Shown: positions 40,929 through 50,917, numbered from the stretch's first letter. The stretch is DNA of 64,000 bases from RDXT01 sp033762375 (GCA_033762375.1 JANRLQ010000032.1:1-64000); one strand, 5' to 3'. Program-made: numbers and translations. The notes: generated by a model from the letters alone, not told the origin.

Positions 40929-41597
40929 TTATAATTTGGCTTTCAGTGCTTCCAGTTTTTGCTGCAATTCTGCCTGCCGCTTGCGCTGCTCCGTGAGCTG
41001 GGTTTCGTATTGCAGATGGGCGGCCTTAAGCGCCTCCAGTTCCTGCTGAAGGCGGGTGATCTCTGCCTGCCTGTCAGCGTGTTTTTTATCCATATCAGCG
41101 ATCTCGGCTGTCAACTGCCCGAGCGCCGCAGTCTGGGCTGATATCTCAGCCTCTGTCTGAAGGCGGAATGCCTGTGCATCTATGCGCTGCATAAACGCCT
41201 TGAGTGTCTGAAACTCTGCAGGATACTTGTCAGAGCCCCAAAAATTGTCATTGCCGGGTGAGAGAAAAATCGTCAGCGCAGGCCGGGCACCGTTTTTGGT
41301 CTGGGTCTCCAGGCGATAGTAATAATTGAGCGTGGAAGGGGTAATGACCGGAACCGAAACAGACTCATATACCAGCAGGTCTTTTTTGATCGTCTTGGGT
41401 TTGGTCTGGGTATATTCACCAAATACCTGTGCCAGGGCGGGTTCCAGATACGCTACTGGCCCCGTCAGCTCCATCCGGTAGCCGTGCGCGGTAGCCCGTA
41501 TTTTTTTGTCAAACTCAAATTCACCTTCCGTACCTGTCTGGGCCCTCAGCATCGTACCAGATACCAGGAGCAAGGCAGCAACCATTGCGTTTTTCAT
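40929..41597 (-). CDS. Exported protein with C-terminal coiled coil, function unknown
   Basis: 222 residues starting at ATG 41597 (a start four codons earlier is possible). A signal peptide (MVAALLLVSGTMLRAQ) is followed by a domain of about 110 residues (DKKIRATAHGYRMELTGPVA, VITPSTLNYYYRLETQTKNG), and a C-terminal helical half of heptads (MDKKHADRQAEITRLQQEL, QRKRQAELQQKLEAL). I do not recognise a family. It precedes the TolC-HlyD-ABC exporter genes in genome order (downstream of them in the minus-strand reading, 89 bases away), so it may be cotranscribed with them. Confidence 0.7.
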   Translation of the reverse strand: MKNAMVAALLLVSGTMLRAQTGTEGEFEFDKKIRATAHGYRMELTGPVAYLEPALAQVFGEYTQTKPKTIKKDLLVYESVSVPVITPSTLNYYYRLETQTKNGARPALTIFLSPGNDNFWGSDKYPAEFQTLKAFMQRIDAQAFRLQTEAEISAQTAALGQLTAEIADMDKKHADRQAEITRLQQELEALKAAHLQYETQLTEQRKRQAELQQKLEALKAKL

Positions 41598-41685
41598 TGT
41601 AATATACATTAGGAGATTATAGTGGGCCTATCCCATCTGCTACACATGACGCCAGCCCGGGCAGGAAGTCACATGACAGACTCGG

Positions 41686-43167
41686 TTAGTTGGCCTCAAG
41701 ATACAACATCCCCGCAGCCCAGCGCAAGGCTGCTTCGGTTTTGGCGTATTTTCCGCGCAGGTCTGCCAGTTTGATCCGGGACTCAAACAGCTTGGATTCC
41801 CTGGCATTGAGAAGGAAAATCGAACTTTCACCTGCCTGAAACTTTTGTTCCTCAGCACGCAGGAGGGCCGTATAGTTGGCGACGGCGGCCTCAAAGAGCC
41901 TGATCTGGGCATCCAGGGTCTGCAACTCCGCCTCGTAACTTCTGATTTTGTTCGTTATCTCCAGTCCCTTCATGTCTTGCTTGAGCCGGGTTTCCTGGAT
42001 TTTGAGGCGGGTCAACTCCAGGTTTCCGCGTTCTTCACGGAGAAAAATCGGGAACGAAGCTTCAAGCCCCCATTTATTATTCTGGATATCAATGGGATAG
42101 TCTCCGGAGCCATTATTCCCGCTGAATACGGGTTCATGCAGTACGTTGTAAGACAGGTTGATTTTGGGTTTGAGTTTGTCAGCCTTGAAGCGGCGCTCCA
42201 CTTCCAGGTTAGCCAGATCATACCGGAGCCGTATCATGTCAGGGTGCTGCTCGGCGGCGGCGGCGACCCAGGTACTGACCTCCTCGGCACTTACCGGGGG
42301 TAACCGGTCCGCCTGGAGGATGTCTTCCGGCCGCAGGGCGGTGGTGATCACGAGGGGTTGCTGGTTTTCGTCCCAGAGAAAATTGCTCAGCATCAGCGAC
42401 GCCGTCCGGTACTGCACCAGGGCATCATTATAGTCCATCTGGCGGGTCTGGAGCAAAATCCGGGCCTCCAGGGTATCTACGGCAGGTTTGTCACCAGCCA
42501 AAAAACTAATCCTGATGGCCTCCAGGCGCACCTCTGCGATGGCGACTGCCTGTTGCCAGACACGTGCCTGGGTGTAGGCGGCAGCCCAGGCCCAGTAGGC
42601 CTCAGCAGCCTCCATGTAGAGGTCGTTGAGGATGCTGACCTGCTCATTGGCAGCGGCGTCGGCAAATATCCTTGCCTGCTGGAGCGCTGCCCGCCGGGCA
42701 TCTATTACCAGCCCCTGCCCGATCGGGAGCGTAGCCCCCGCAAAGGTCAGCCCCGCTTCGGGCACAGTATTCTCGGGGTTGATATACACCCCATTCATCG
42801 CCTCATATCCGGCTTTGAGCTCCAGACCCAGCCGGGTGGGGATTTTGACCCCGGCATCGAGGTGACTATAATAGGTGTCTCCTTTATAATTTTTTTGATC
42901 AAAGGCGCCGTATATCTTAGGATCAAATCCCCCGCGGGCCATCCGCAGGTTGGCCTGCGCCCTGGCAGGCAGGAGGTCAGCCTGCCGCGCCACCGGGTGA
43001 CCCGTCGCCATCATCTCCCATACCAGGTCCAGGGTCAACGGCGGCAAGCTATCAGGAGACTGGGCGTACAAGCCCATAGGACCCAGCCAGCTCAGCAACA
43101 AAACACTTCCTCTGGTGGCTGCGGCGTATAGGATTGTCATTATACAGGATACCCTGTCCCGGATCAT
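41686..43167 (-). CDS. TolC-family outer-membrane efflux protein
   Basis: 493 residues from ATG 43167; a start at 43140 is also possible. The signal sequence ends near residue 36 (MGLYAQS). The rest is long helices of TolC type (GDKPAVDTLEARILLQTRQM, LARKKFEAGE-like LLRAEEQKFQAGESSIFLLN) with two structural repeats. TolC proteins form the outer-membrane channel of tripartite exporters. It is encoded last in the exporter operon, eight bases after the HlyD gene. The C-terminal AALRWAAGMLYLEAN end is normal. Confidence 0.88.
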   Translation of the reverse strand: MIRDRVSCIMTILYAAATRGSVLLLSWLGPMGLYAQSPDSLPPLTLDLVWEMMATGHPVARQADLLPARAQANLRMARGGFDPKIYGAFDQKNYKGDTYYSHLDAGVKIPTRLGLELKAGYEAMNGVYINPENTVPEAGLTFAGATLPIGQGLVIDARRAALQQARIFADAAANEQVSILNDLYMEAAEAYWAWAAAYTQARVWQQAVAIAEVRLEAIRISFLAGDKPAVDTLEARILLQTRQMDYNDALVQYRTASLMLSNFLWDENQQPLVITTALRPEDILQADRLPPVSAEEVSTWVAAAAEQHPDMIRLRYDLANLEVERRFKADKLKPKINLSYNVLHEPVFSGNNGSGDYPIDIQNNKWGLEASFPIFLREERGNLELTRLKIQETRLKQDMKGLEITNKIRSYEAELQTLDAQIRLFEAAVANYTALLRAEEQKFQAGESSIFLLNARESKLFESRIKLADLRGKYAKTEAALRWAAGMLYLEAN

Positions 43168-43174
43168 AAGCACT

Positions 43175-44557
43175 TTATTTGGTTTTAATTTTAGGGAGTT
43201 TTTCAGGCTTGGTAATAGACTCGGGATCATAATAATTAGGGGGAAATCCATTGAGCTGCCGCCAGACTTCATACCAGAGCGGGACATCGTTCAGCAGCGC
43301 AAAACCATTGGCTCCGGAACCAATCCGCAACAGGTTAGGCCAGGGCTCGTCTGCCGGATCCGGCTGGATCAGGATCCGGTAGAGGCCATTGTCACTGATA
43401 TTGTTTTCTACGGCATAGATCAGCCCTCCAAACGTCCCAAAAGACGTATTTGGCCAACCTGAGAACACTATTGCCGGCCACCCGTCAAATGCCAGCCGCA
43501 CTTTTTCACCCCGGCGCACCAGCGGGAGGTCTACCGGGCGGATATACAACTCCACTGCAAGATCATAATACAGCGGTAAAATAGAAACAATGGCTTCCCC
43601 TTCTTTGACCGTCTCCCCGATCCCCGGCTTCAGGGTTTTGTTGATAAATCCGTCCTGAGGGGCCGTGATATACCGGAACCGCGTACGTGCCTCGTAGTTG
43701 GTGCGCTGGTTTTGCATCTTGGCGACCTCTGCCACACTCTGAAACCGGTCCGAAAAAGCCCCCTGGCGATCAGACTGGGCCTTGGAGATTTTTTCGCCAT
43801 ATTCATTCCGGACATTGGTGAGTTCCAGGCGGGCATTCAGGAGCTCATTGCGGGAGACGCCCAGTTTGTTTTCCTGTGAGACCAGTTTGGCGACGCTTTC
43901 CTGGAGTTTGTTGCGTTTTTCCTCCCACTCGGTCCGGGACTTGATGCCCTGCTTGTAGAGCGTATCCCAGCGGGCAAACTGGATGTTGGCGATATTGTAC
44001 TGGATGCGCACCGCCTCCAGGTCTATGCTGTCTGACTGGATTTTGAGATTGGCCTGGGTGATCTTGTTACGGGCCTGGGCTGTTTTGAGGTCCATAGAGG
44101 CGAGGAGGGCTTCGATCTGTGCATCGAGCGCCTCTGCCTTCTGGTCGTAGGCCGTCACGGAGGAAGACTTGGCATCTATCTGGGCCTCGGTCCGGGCAAG
44201 CAGTTGGGGATCAAAGTAATCGTCTTTGATCTCCGAAAGAAACGCGATCGTATCTCCCTGGCGTACCGTGTCGCCCTCATTGACGTACCAGCGCTCAATC
44301 CTGCCCGCCAGGGTTGAATGAATGGTCTGGGGCCGCTGGCTGGGTTTGAGGGTGGTGAGTTTGCCTTTGGCCTCAATGTTTTGGGTCCAGGGCAAAAACA
44401 AAATACCGATGGCAGTAGCCGCCAGGCCCATCAGCCAGCGGCTGAGGAGATGAGCTGCACGGGGTTCAGTGATCTCCGTGAAACATTGATACCGGTTGTT
44501 TAATATCTTCTCATCTACCGGGTTCTGAGGAGAGATATTCAGCATATTGCGGCTCAT
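43175..44557 (-). CDS. HlyD-type periplasmic adaptor of a type I exporter
   Basis: 460 residues. One TM helix after an N-terminal cytoplasmic segment (RWLMGLAATAIGILFLP), lipoyl half-motif (HSTLAGRIERWYVNEGDTVRQG), a long coiled coil (about 130-300, with DTLYKQGIKSRTEWEEKRNK), second lipoyl half (ITAPQDGFINKTLKPGIGETVKEGE), and a beta-barrel. It bridges the inner-membrane ABC protein and TolC. The gene overlaps the ABC gene by four bases (ATGA type), so the two are translationally coupled. Confidence 0.88.
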   Translation of the reverse strand: MSRNMLNISPQNPVDEKILNNRYQCFTEITEPRAAHLLSRWLMGLAATAIGILFLPWTQNIEAKGKLTTLKPSQRPQTIHSTLAGRIERWYVNEGDTVRQGDTIAFLSEIKDDYFDPQLLARTEAQIDAKSSSVTAYDQKAEALDAQIEALLASMDLKTAQARNKITQANLKIQSDSIDLEAVRIQYNIANIQFARWDTLYKQGIKSRTEWEEKRNKLQESVAKLVSQENKLGVSRNELLNARLELTNVRNEYGEKISKAQSDRQGAFSDRFQSVAEVAKMQNQRTNYEARTRFRYITAPQDGFINKTLKPGIGETVKEGEAIVSILPLYYDLAVELYIRPVDLPLVRRGEKVRLAFDGWPAIVFSGWPNTSFGTFGGLIYAVENNISDNGLYRILIQPDPADEPWPNLLRIGSGANGFALLNDVPLWYEVWRQLNGFPPNYYDPESITKPEKLPKIKTK

Positions 44558-46281
44558 AGCGGTAAGGTAAAAAGGTCGTGGGCATCAGGGCGGGCGCAAA
44601 TCTGGTCAAAGGTGCCGCGGCCGATGATCGTACCACGGCTCATCACGAGGACCTGCGAGCAGCGGGCAGCCAGACGGGGGTCTGCAGACACCGCAATCAA
44701 AGTCCAGGGCATGGAGGTAAGAAACTCGACAATGGCGGCCCGCTCGTCTTGCTGGAAGGCCAGCAGTATATCATCCATAATCAGCAGCCGGGGCCGGGCA
44801 GCAATACAACGGGCCAGGACCAGCTTGCGCACGATGGTCTGCGGGAGCTGGGGGCCTTCAGGCTGTACCAGGGTTTCCAGGCCATGTGGCAAACTCTGTA
44901 CATAACCGAGCAGGTGCAGTTTTTCCAGGGCCCACATCACATCTTCGAGTGATACCTCCGGACGCCCCATCGTCAGGTTTTCCAGGAGTGTCCCCCGGAA
45001 GAGTACTTTTTGGGAGAGTGCGTCCCCGATATGCTGCCGCAGGGATACGGGGTCATAATTGGTGAGGGGAATCTGGTCATAGGCAAGTATCCCATCGTAA
45101 TTTTCAAAAAGCCCTGACAAAATATTCAGCATCAATGACTTACCTGATGCATTGTAGCCCGTGATACAGACTTTCTGACCCGGGGTAGCCTCAAAGGATA
45201 CATCATACAAAGATGGCTGGGAGTCGCCGGGATAGGTATACGACAAGTCACGCACCCGCACATGCATACCTGCCCCGCCCTCTGGCATATGCAGGCCGCC
45301 GTGCCGCTCCAGGGGGAGATCGGTGATTTTGCCCAGTTTTTCAATCGCCGTCAGCACATCGTAAATGGTATCAGCGCTAAAGACTATTTTTTCTATCGAG
45401 TTGATAATCAAAATAATAATGATCTCTGCTGCTACAAACTGCCCCAGGTTGATCTCCCGCCCGATGAGCAGGGTACTGCCGAGGATCAGCAGCCCTGCCG
45501 TGACAACGGTCTTAAAAGCCACTACATTGCCGTACTGAAATACCAGCACCTGAAAGTGTTTTTTACGGGCTTGCAGGTATCCGGAGACCAGCGTATCGGT
45601 TTTGGACATGGGCAGGGGTGTATTGCCCGCCAGCTTAAAAGCACCCAGGGTACGCGCCAGTTCTTCCAGCCAATAGACAACTTTGTACTTGTAGTCAGAC
45701 TCCTGGATACTCGTCTCCAGGCCGCGTCCCCCCGTCAGCTGAATAATCAGAACCAGCAACAGGGACAGCGTCAACCCAAACAAAATAAAGGAAGGGTGAT
45801 AAAAAGAAAGTACAATCAGCCCAAACACAATCTGGAGCAATGCCGTCGAAAAATCTATCAGGATTTTGGGGAGTCCCTTCTGAAGGTTGATCGTGTCAAA
45901 AAAGCGGTTGACCAACTCCGGAGGGTAATACTTCAGGAGCGCGTCCATACACAGCCGCGGGATCCGGTAGGCAAACTCAAAGGAGGCTTTGGCAAAAATC
46001 AGCTGCTGCAAACGCTCTGTGATGGATATCTGCATGATCTGGAGCACCCCGGCCAGCGCCGTCCCGATCGTCACCATCACAATGAGCAGAATCCACGACG
46101 AAGAAATCTCATTGGCCAGGGTAAGTCCGAGGATCGCCTGAATTCCCAGTGGTAATGACAAGGCGATCAATCCGTTGATAATCGCATACACATAGAGATA
46201 AAATATCTCTGTTTTTTCTGTACGCAGCAGCCCCAGCAGGCGGGAAACGGCACTCAACTTCGCACCGGGAGAATCAGCCAT
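44554..46281 (-). CDS. ABC exporter with a degenerate ATPase domain
   Basis: 575 residues: six-helix ABC membrane domain (about 25-320) followed by a nucleotide-binding domain. Walker A is intact (ITGYNASGKS, about residue 375). The signature LSGGQ is replaced by LPQTI (in QLPQTIVRKLVLARCI). The Walker B Glu is Asp (RLLIMDDIL, about 500), and the usual switch His is absent (TLIAVSADP). The Q-loop glutamine (LSQKVLF) is kept. The canonical signature and catalytic residues are therefore changed, although the ALAR-type helix is preserved. A peptidase domain for leader removal is missing. It is the first gene of the exporter operon and is divergent from the T9SS subtilase. Confidence 0.85.
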   Translation of the reverse strand: MADSPGAKLSAVSRLLGLLRTEKTEIFYLYVYAIINGLIALSLPLGIQAILGLTLANEISSSWILLIVMVTIGTALAGVLQIMQISITERLQQLIFAKASFEFAYRIPRLCMDALLKYYPPELVNRFFDTINLQKGLPKILIDFSTALLQIVFGLIVLSFYHPSFILFGLTLSLLLVLIIQLTGGRGLETSIQESDYKYKVVYWLEELARTLGAFKLAGNTPLPMSKTDTLVSGYLQARKKHFQVLVFQYGNVVAFKTVVTAGLLILGSTLLIGREINLGQFVAAEIIIILIINSIEKIVFSADTIYDVLTAIEKLGKITDLPLERHGGLHMPEGGAGMHVRVRDLSYTYPGDSQPSLYDVSFEATPGQKVCITGYNASGKSLMLNILSGLFENYDGILAYDQIPLTNYDPVSLRQHIGDALSQKVLFRGTLLENLTMGRPEVSLEDVMWALEKLHLLGYVQSLPHGLETLVQPEGPQLPQTIVRKLVLARCIAARPRLLIMDDILLAFQQDERAAIVEFLTSMPWTLIAVSADPRLAARCSQVLVMSRGTIIGRGTFDQICARPDAHDLFTLPL

Positions 46282-46352
46282 ACTAATTGTGTGTAATACA
46301 ATTACAAAATGATAGCAATGCTATTAATACTGTATATTCGCAGGTAAGGTTT

Positions 46353-46360
46353 CAAAAATA
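46353..46360 (-). promoter_or_regulatory. -7 box upstream of the ABC exporter operon
   Basis: TATTTTTG on the minus strand, an exact TAnnTTTG match, 72 bases before the ATG at 46281. No TTG at the right spacing was found, so this is half a promoter. Confidence 0.35.
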
Positions 46361-46472
46361 AGCCTGATTGTTGCAAAAAGTTATGCACGAGTCCGGGATT
46401 GCAAGATATTTTTCAGATTAGCCGCCTACGGGCATCGGCCAGCGTTTCAGGTAAGGGGTATACGATAAAACA

Positions 46473-46505
46473 TTTGTCAATATGCTCCTTGAATGTGTAA
46501 GTTTC
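46473..46505 (+). promoter_or_regulatory. Candidate promoter of the T9SS subtilase
   Basis: TTTG at 46473-46476, a 21-base spacer, then TAAGTTTC at 46498-46505 (one base off TAnnTTTG). The start of transcription would fall at or next to the ATG at 46510, so the transcript would have almost no leader, or translation begins further in. Confidence 0.4.
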
Positions 46506-46509
46506 TCCC

Positions 46510-49500
46510 ATGATCACCTATCCGATCCCTCTCCGGGCAGCTTGTTGGTGCCTGGCCTTGCTCCCGGCCTTCGTGTCAGCCCAGACCGAGGTGAATGTCC
46601 GCCTCCAGCCGCAGGCGAGTCTCTTGCAGGCATACCTGGAGCGTCCTGTCGGGACGCAGCGTATATCCACCGAGTTGGCCGCGGCCTATCCTTTTGTGGC
46701 GGATATACAGGCCGCCCGTTCTCCCGGGAGCCTAAACCGCCTGGCAGGTACCCCCCTGGAGGGCGTATTTACCCTGACGCTGACAGGCGAGGACCTGCCC
46801 GGTACCCTCACCCGCCTCAGAAACAGTGGCGCATTTGAATTTGTTGAAGAAAACCGCCGCCCCCGGGTGGATCACGCCCCGGCTGCCCCTGCGCTTATTC
46901 CCAACGATGACTCCCTGGCCAACCAATGGTACCATACCTATATTCAAACGTACGATGCCTGGGACCTGACCCAGGGCGACCCGTCTGTGCGAATTGGCGT
47001 GATTGATACAGGGCTGGATTATGAGCACCCTGAGTTTGCCGGGCAGCTCTGGATCAATCCGGCAGAAGACCTCAACCAAAACAACACCTTCGAGCCCTGG
47101 CCCGCCTCAGAGGTCCGCAATGGCCTGACCGGTGACCTGGACGGGACAGATGCAGACTTTAATGGGTATGCTGATGATGTGATCGGATATGACTTTACGG
47201 ATCAGCCCCGGAGCCCGTATGGAGGTGATTATCTCTTCGAAGACCCGGACCCGCTTGATGACAACAGCCACGGCACCCTGGTATCCGGTGTGATCGGTGC
47301 CCGTCAGGGCAACCAATACGGCGGCAGTGGCCTGGCCCCCGGATGTAAACTGGTCACGCTGAGGGCTTTTGCAGCCAATGGCGGAGGCGAGGATGATGAC
47401 ATTGCACGGGCCATTGTGTACGCTGCTGACAATGGCATCCGGATCCTTAACTTCAGTTTTGGGGATGTGTACCCCTCCGCCATGATGCAGGCAGCGATCC
47501 AGTACGCCTGGGCACGCGGGGTGATCATGGTAGGTTCTGCCGGCAACGGCACGGGCGACAACCTGCACTACCCCTCCGGATTTCCGGAGGTGATCAGCGT
47601 ATCAGCCTCGACACGAGATACCCGCGATGGCACAGAGTATCTCTGGCCCCTCAGCAGCTACGGCCTGACCGTGGACCTGTGCGCGCCGGGTGCCCGTATC
47701 TTCACCCCTACCCTGCGGGACGCTGATGACCCGGATGCGTATCCGTTTACCTATACCCAGGGCACCAGTTTTTCGGCGCCCATTGTCACAAGTGGCGTGG
47801 CGCTCCTGAGTTCGTACCGGGGGTATTTTTCGCCAGCCCAGACACGTGCGATGCTGGCCACTACGGCAGATGATATAGCAGATGCTGGCTGGGACCACTT
47901 CACGGGAGCGGGTCGTGTCAATCTGCTCCGCCTCCTGGAGGCAGGCGGCAGCTCAGTCGTGGCCCTGCATACCCCAGCCCATGAAAGCGGGTCACCACAG
48001 GATACCGTATATATCACGGGCACAGCCCTTGATCCGGAGTTTTTGTATGTTTCTGTTGAATATCAGGCCGGTACAGAAGGCGATGACACCTGGGAAACCC
48101 TCCTGGATGCGTACCCCTATCAGGTGCGGGATGATACCCTTGCCAGGTGGATCCTGACAGGCTTGCCAGAGGGCACCTATACCCTGCGCTTGCGGGTTCA
48201 GAAGACAGATGGATTCACCCTGGAGGACCGGAGCCTGTTTGTACGGGACAAAACCCCCCCTGAGGTGCAGATCCAGGTCGCTGCCCCCGCCTGGGATAAC
48301 GAAATCCGGAAGTACATGCTTGTATTCCGAAGCTCAGACATTGCCCGGCACACCCTGCTGTATCGCCGTGCCGGAGCGGGTACCTATAGCCGGATGGCAG
48401 CAGACCGTATCTCGCGGAGCGGGTCTTTTCTGGCAGGAGATGATATTCTCCCGGCAGGTACCTGGGAGCTGGCCCTGGAATCTGTCAACCAGGCAGGCCT
48501 TGTCACCCTTACCTCCCTCCCGACCACCACCCTCCAGCCCGCCTATCTCACCCAGAGCGGGTGGACACGCAAGCCCTATGCCCTCCCGCTCGGAAGGCTC
48601 CTCCCCGGCACCTTTGACCTGGACAATGACGGATTTCAGGAGGTCATCCAGAGCGAATATCGGGACGGCCTGAGTTTTGGGCGGGTGAAATGGTATGAGA
48701 TCATAGGCCCGACAGTATTTGTCCGGGACTCCGTACAGGCTGTGTCGGTATTGATCCCCAAAGATATAGCAGATACAGACGGGGACGGGCTCCAGGAATT
48801 GCTGGCCTCCGTCAATGATACGACGTATATCTTTGAGCAAGCTGCCGCCAATACCTTCCCTGCCGTACAGACCTACTTCAGCACGGGAGATACCCTGTAT
48901 GCAGCCCGGTTTGCCGATACAGACCTCGATGGCCAGCAGGAAATAATCTTAAAAAACTTCCAGGACTACTTTGTCTATGAAAGTGCGGGTAACAGCTGGG
49001 TCCGGAGCGCCCGCCTACGTGATATCAGCCCTGACTATCAGGGGTCTGTGGCTCCACGCGCAGAGATCGCAGACTTTGACGGGGATGGACGGGCAGAGAT
49101 TGCCTTCGGTGATTTTGACGGGGACGTACTGGTCTACGAACACCAGGGCGGCCAGACCTATGCCCCTGTACAGGTAGACACGACCCGCCTCACAAAGTCC
49201 GGCCCTTACCTTACCGCAGGTGACTTTGACGGGGACGGCAGGGAAGAATTATTTGTGGCGGTACATACATCCAGCCTGCGAAACGATGACTTTGAATACG
49301 AAACACCCTACTGGTGGCTGCGGATCATCCAGCCGGCAACCACCGGAGTATGGTCCACTATATGGGAGGAATTTTTGTATGATATTGATACAGAAGAGTT
49401 TAATGCAGCTACGGTCGGCAACCTGGATGCAGATCCAGCCGACGAACTGGTGTTTACGACCTTTCCCCGGACCTATGTGCTGGAGCAGACCCAGGGTGGA

Positions 49501-50796
49501 TATGGATTTACCTGGTTTCAGTATGGCGCCCTGGCGACGCATCATGTGATCGGTGACCTGGATCAGAATGGGATCTCAGAAGTGGGGATCGGACGGGGGG
49601 ACAGTACATTTTTTTACGAAAAAAACCTGGCGTATGCAGGGCCGCAGCCCGTCGTCTCGCTGAAGGCCAAAGTACTGGGACCGGCACAAGTACAACTGGA
49701 CTGGACTCCGGCACCTGGCGCGACCCAGTACGAGATATGGCGGGTACGGGACCCAGCCCGCAATGATACTGCCGTTGTCACGGGCCCGGTCACAGGAACC
49801 CGGTTTACGGACGCAGGCCTGACCAGCGGGACCGAATACCTCTACGCCATCCGCTCACTGAATCCCGGCTTGACGCCTCCTCAGAGTGGATTTGAGGCCA
49901 TCGTTGTGGTTCAGCCCCATGCGCTGCCCCGGCTGGACAGTGCTGTAGCCCTGGGACCCCGGCAGGTGGCAGCGTGGTTTAGCCAGCCGATGATGGACCG
50001 CCCCGAGGATCTCCCGCGGTATCAGGTCAATCAAATACCTCCCACAGCCCTGGCACGTAGCCAGGGCGGACGGCGTATCCTGCTCAGCCTTGCGGCCCCG
50101 CTTGCACCCGGCACCCATACCCTGCGCGTAGACAGCAGCCTGACAGATGCCGGACTGGCCTGCATGAATCCGGCCTACCAGTCGGTTTCCTTTTCTTGGG
50201 CACCCCGGCAGGACGATCTCCTCTACCTGACGCAGTGGCGGGCCACAGGCGACAAAACAGCCTTGTTGCGTTTTAACCTGCCCCTGGATGAAACAACTGC
50301 CCTTGATACAGCCCGGTATACGCTCTCGCCCGCAGGCAGCATTGTCAGCGTCAGTCAGCATGAAGACCCTGACGCTGTGATCGTAACGATCCGGGAGGCG
50401 CGGTTCGGGGCCCTGGGCTACCCGCTCACCATCACGGTAGGAGATGTATGTGCTGTTAATGGTACATGTATGGGCACGGAGGGGAATGCAGCTACTTTTT
50501 CTGCCTACAAAGATGACCTGTCAGAAGTATTTGCCTACCCCAATCCTGTCCGGAATCATCAGCAATTTGAAGGCATGCGGTTTGCCAACCTCACCCAGCA
50601 AGCCCAAATACGGGTGATCTCCCTCTCAGGCCGGCTCGTGCAGGAGCTGGAAGAAACCGACGGGGACGGCGGACTGACCTGGGACCTGCGCGACAAAGGC
50701 CGCCAGCGAATCCCCCCTGGCATCTATATCTATGAAGTCACCACCCAGCAAGATGGCATAGAGGCTTTTGTCGGAAAATTTACCGTGGTAGAATAG
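46510..50796 (+). CDS. Secreted S8 (subtilisin-like) peptidase with T9SS sorting domain
   Basis: 1428 residues. Signal peptide (LPAFVSAQ), inhibitor-like propeptide to about 130, then a subtilase domain with the triad Asp166 (GVIDTGLDYEHPEF), His254 (NSHGTLVSGV) and Ser420 (GTSFSAPIVTSG). Past about 480 there are beta-sandwich regions, seven FG-GAP/VCBS-like calcium-binding repeats (for example DFDGDGRAEIAFGDFDGD), a fibronectin type III-like domain (VQLDWTPAPGATQYEIWR), further sandwich domains, and a C-terminal T9SS type A sorting domain (AYPNPVRNH to IPPGIYIYEVTT). It is exported by Sec, then through T9SS, to the cell surface or medium. Confidence 0.92.
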   Translation: MITYPIPLRAACWCLALLPAFVSAQTEVNVRLQPQASLLQAYLERPVGTQRISTELAAAYPFVADIQAARSPGSLNRLAGTPLEGVFTLTLTGEDLPGTLTRLRNSGAFEFVEENRRPRVDHAPAAPALIPNDDSLANQWYHTYIQTYDAWDLTQGDPSVRIGVIDTGLDYEHPEFAGQLWINPAEDLNQNNTFEPWPASEVRNGLTGDLDGTDADFNGYADDVIGYDFTDQPRSPYGGDYLFEDPDPLDDNSHGTLVSGVIGARQGNQYGGSGLAPGCKLVTLRAFAANGGGEDDDIARAIVYAADNGIRILNFSFGDVYPSAMMQAAIQYAWARGVIMVGSAGNGTGDNLHYPSGFPEVISVSASTRDTRDGTEYLWPLSSYGLTVDLCAPGARIFTPTLRDADDPDAYPFTYTQGTSFSAPIVTSGVALLSSYRGYFSPAQTRAMLATTADDIADAGWDHFTGAGRVNLLRLLEAGGSSVVALHTPAHESGSPQDTVYITGTALDPEFLYVSVEYQAGTEGDDTWETLLDAYPYQVRDDTLARWILTGLPEGTYTLRLRVQKTDGFTLEDRSLFVRDKTPPEVQIQVAAPAWDNEIRKYMLVFRSSDIARHTLLYRRAGAGTYSRMAADRISRSGSFLAGDDILPAGTWELALESVNQAGLVTLTSLPTTTLQPAYLTQSGWTRKPYALPLGRLLPGTFDLDNDGFQEVIQSEYRDGLSFGRVKWYEIIGPTVFVRDSVQAVSVLIPKDIADTDGDGLQELLASVNDTTYIFEQAAANTFPAVQTYFSTGDTLYAARFADTDLDGQQEIILKNFQDYFVYESAGNSWVRSARLRDISPDYQGSVAPRAEIADFDGDGRAEIAFGDFDGDVLVYEHQGGQTYAPVQVDTTRLTKSGPYLTAGDFDGDGREELFVAVHTSSLRNDDFEYETPYWWLRIIQPATTGVWSTIWEEFLYDIDTEEFNAATVGNLDADPADELVFTTFPRTYVLEQTQGGYGFTWFQYGALATHHVIGDLDQNGISEVGIGRGDSTFFYEKNLAYAGPQPVVSLKAKVLGPAQVQLDWTPAPGATQYEIWRVRDPARNDTAVVTGPVTGTRFTDAGLTSGTEYLYAIRSLNPGLTPPQSGFEAIVVVQPHALPRLDSAVALGPRQVAAWFSQPMMDRPEDLPRYQVNQIPPTALARSQGGRRILLSLAAPLAPGTHTLRVDSSLTDAGLACMNPAYQSVSFSWAPRQDDLLYLTQWRATGDKTALLRFNLPLDETTALDTARYTLSPAGSIVSVSQHEDPDAVIVTIREARFGALGYPLTITVGDVCAVNGTCMGTEGNAATFSAYKDDLSEVFAYPNPVRNHQQFEGMRFANLTQQAQIRVISLSGRLVQELEETDGDGGLTWDLRDKGRQRIPPGIYIYEVTTQQDGIEAFVGKFTVVE

Positions 50797-50917
50797 GGCC
50801 GGACAGGGACTGTCCGGGACAGCAGGGGGTATCTGTCTATTGCCAGAACCCCAAACCATTGAGGGCCGGGAGGCCAGCTGTATGAAGTACGTATTACCTG
50901 ATCCTCCCCCATAACCC

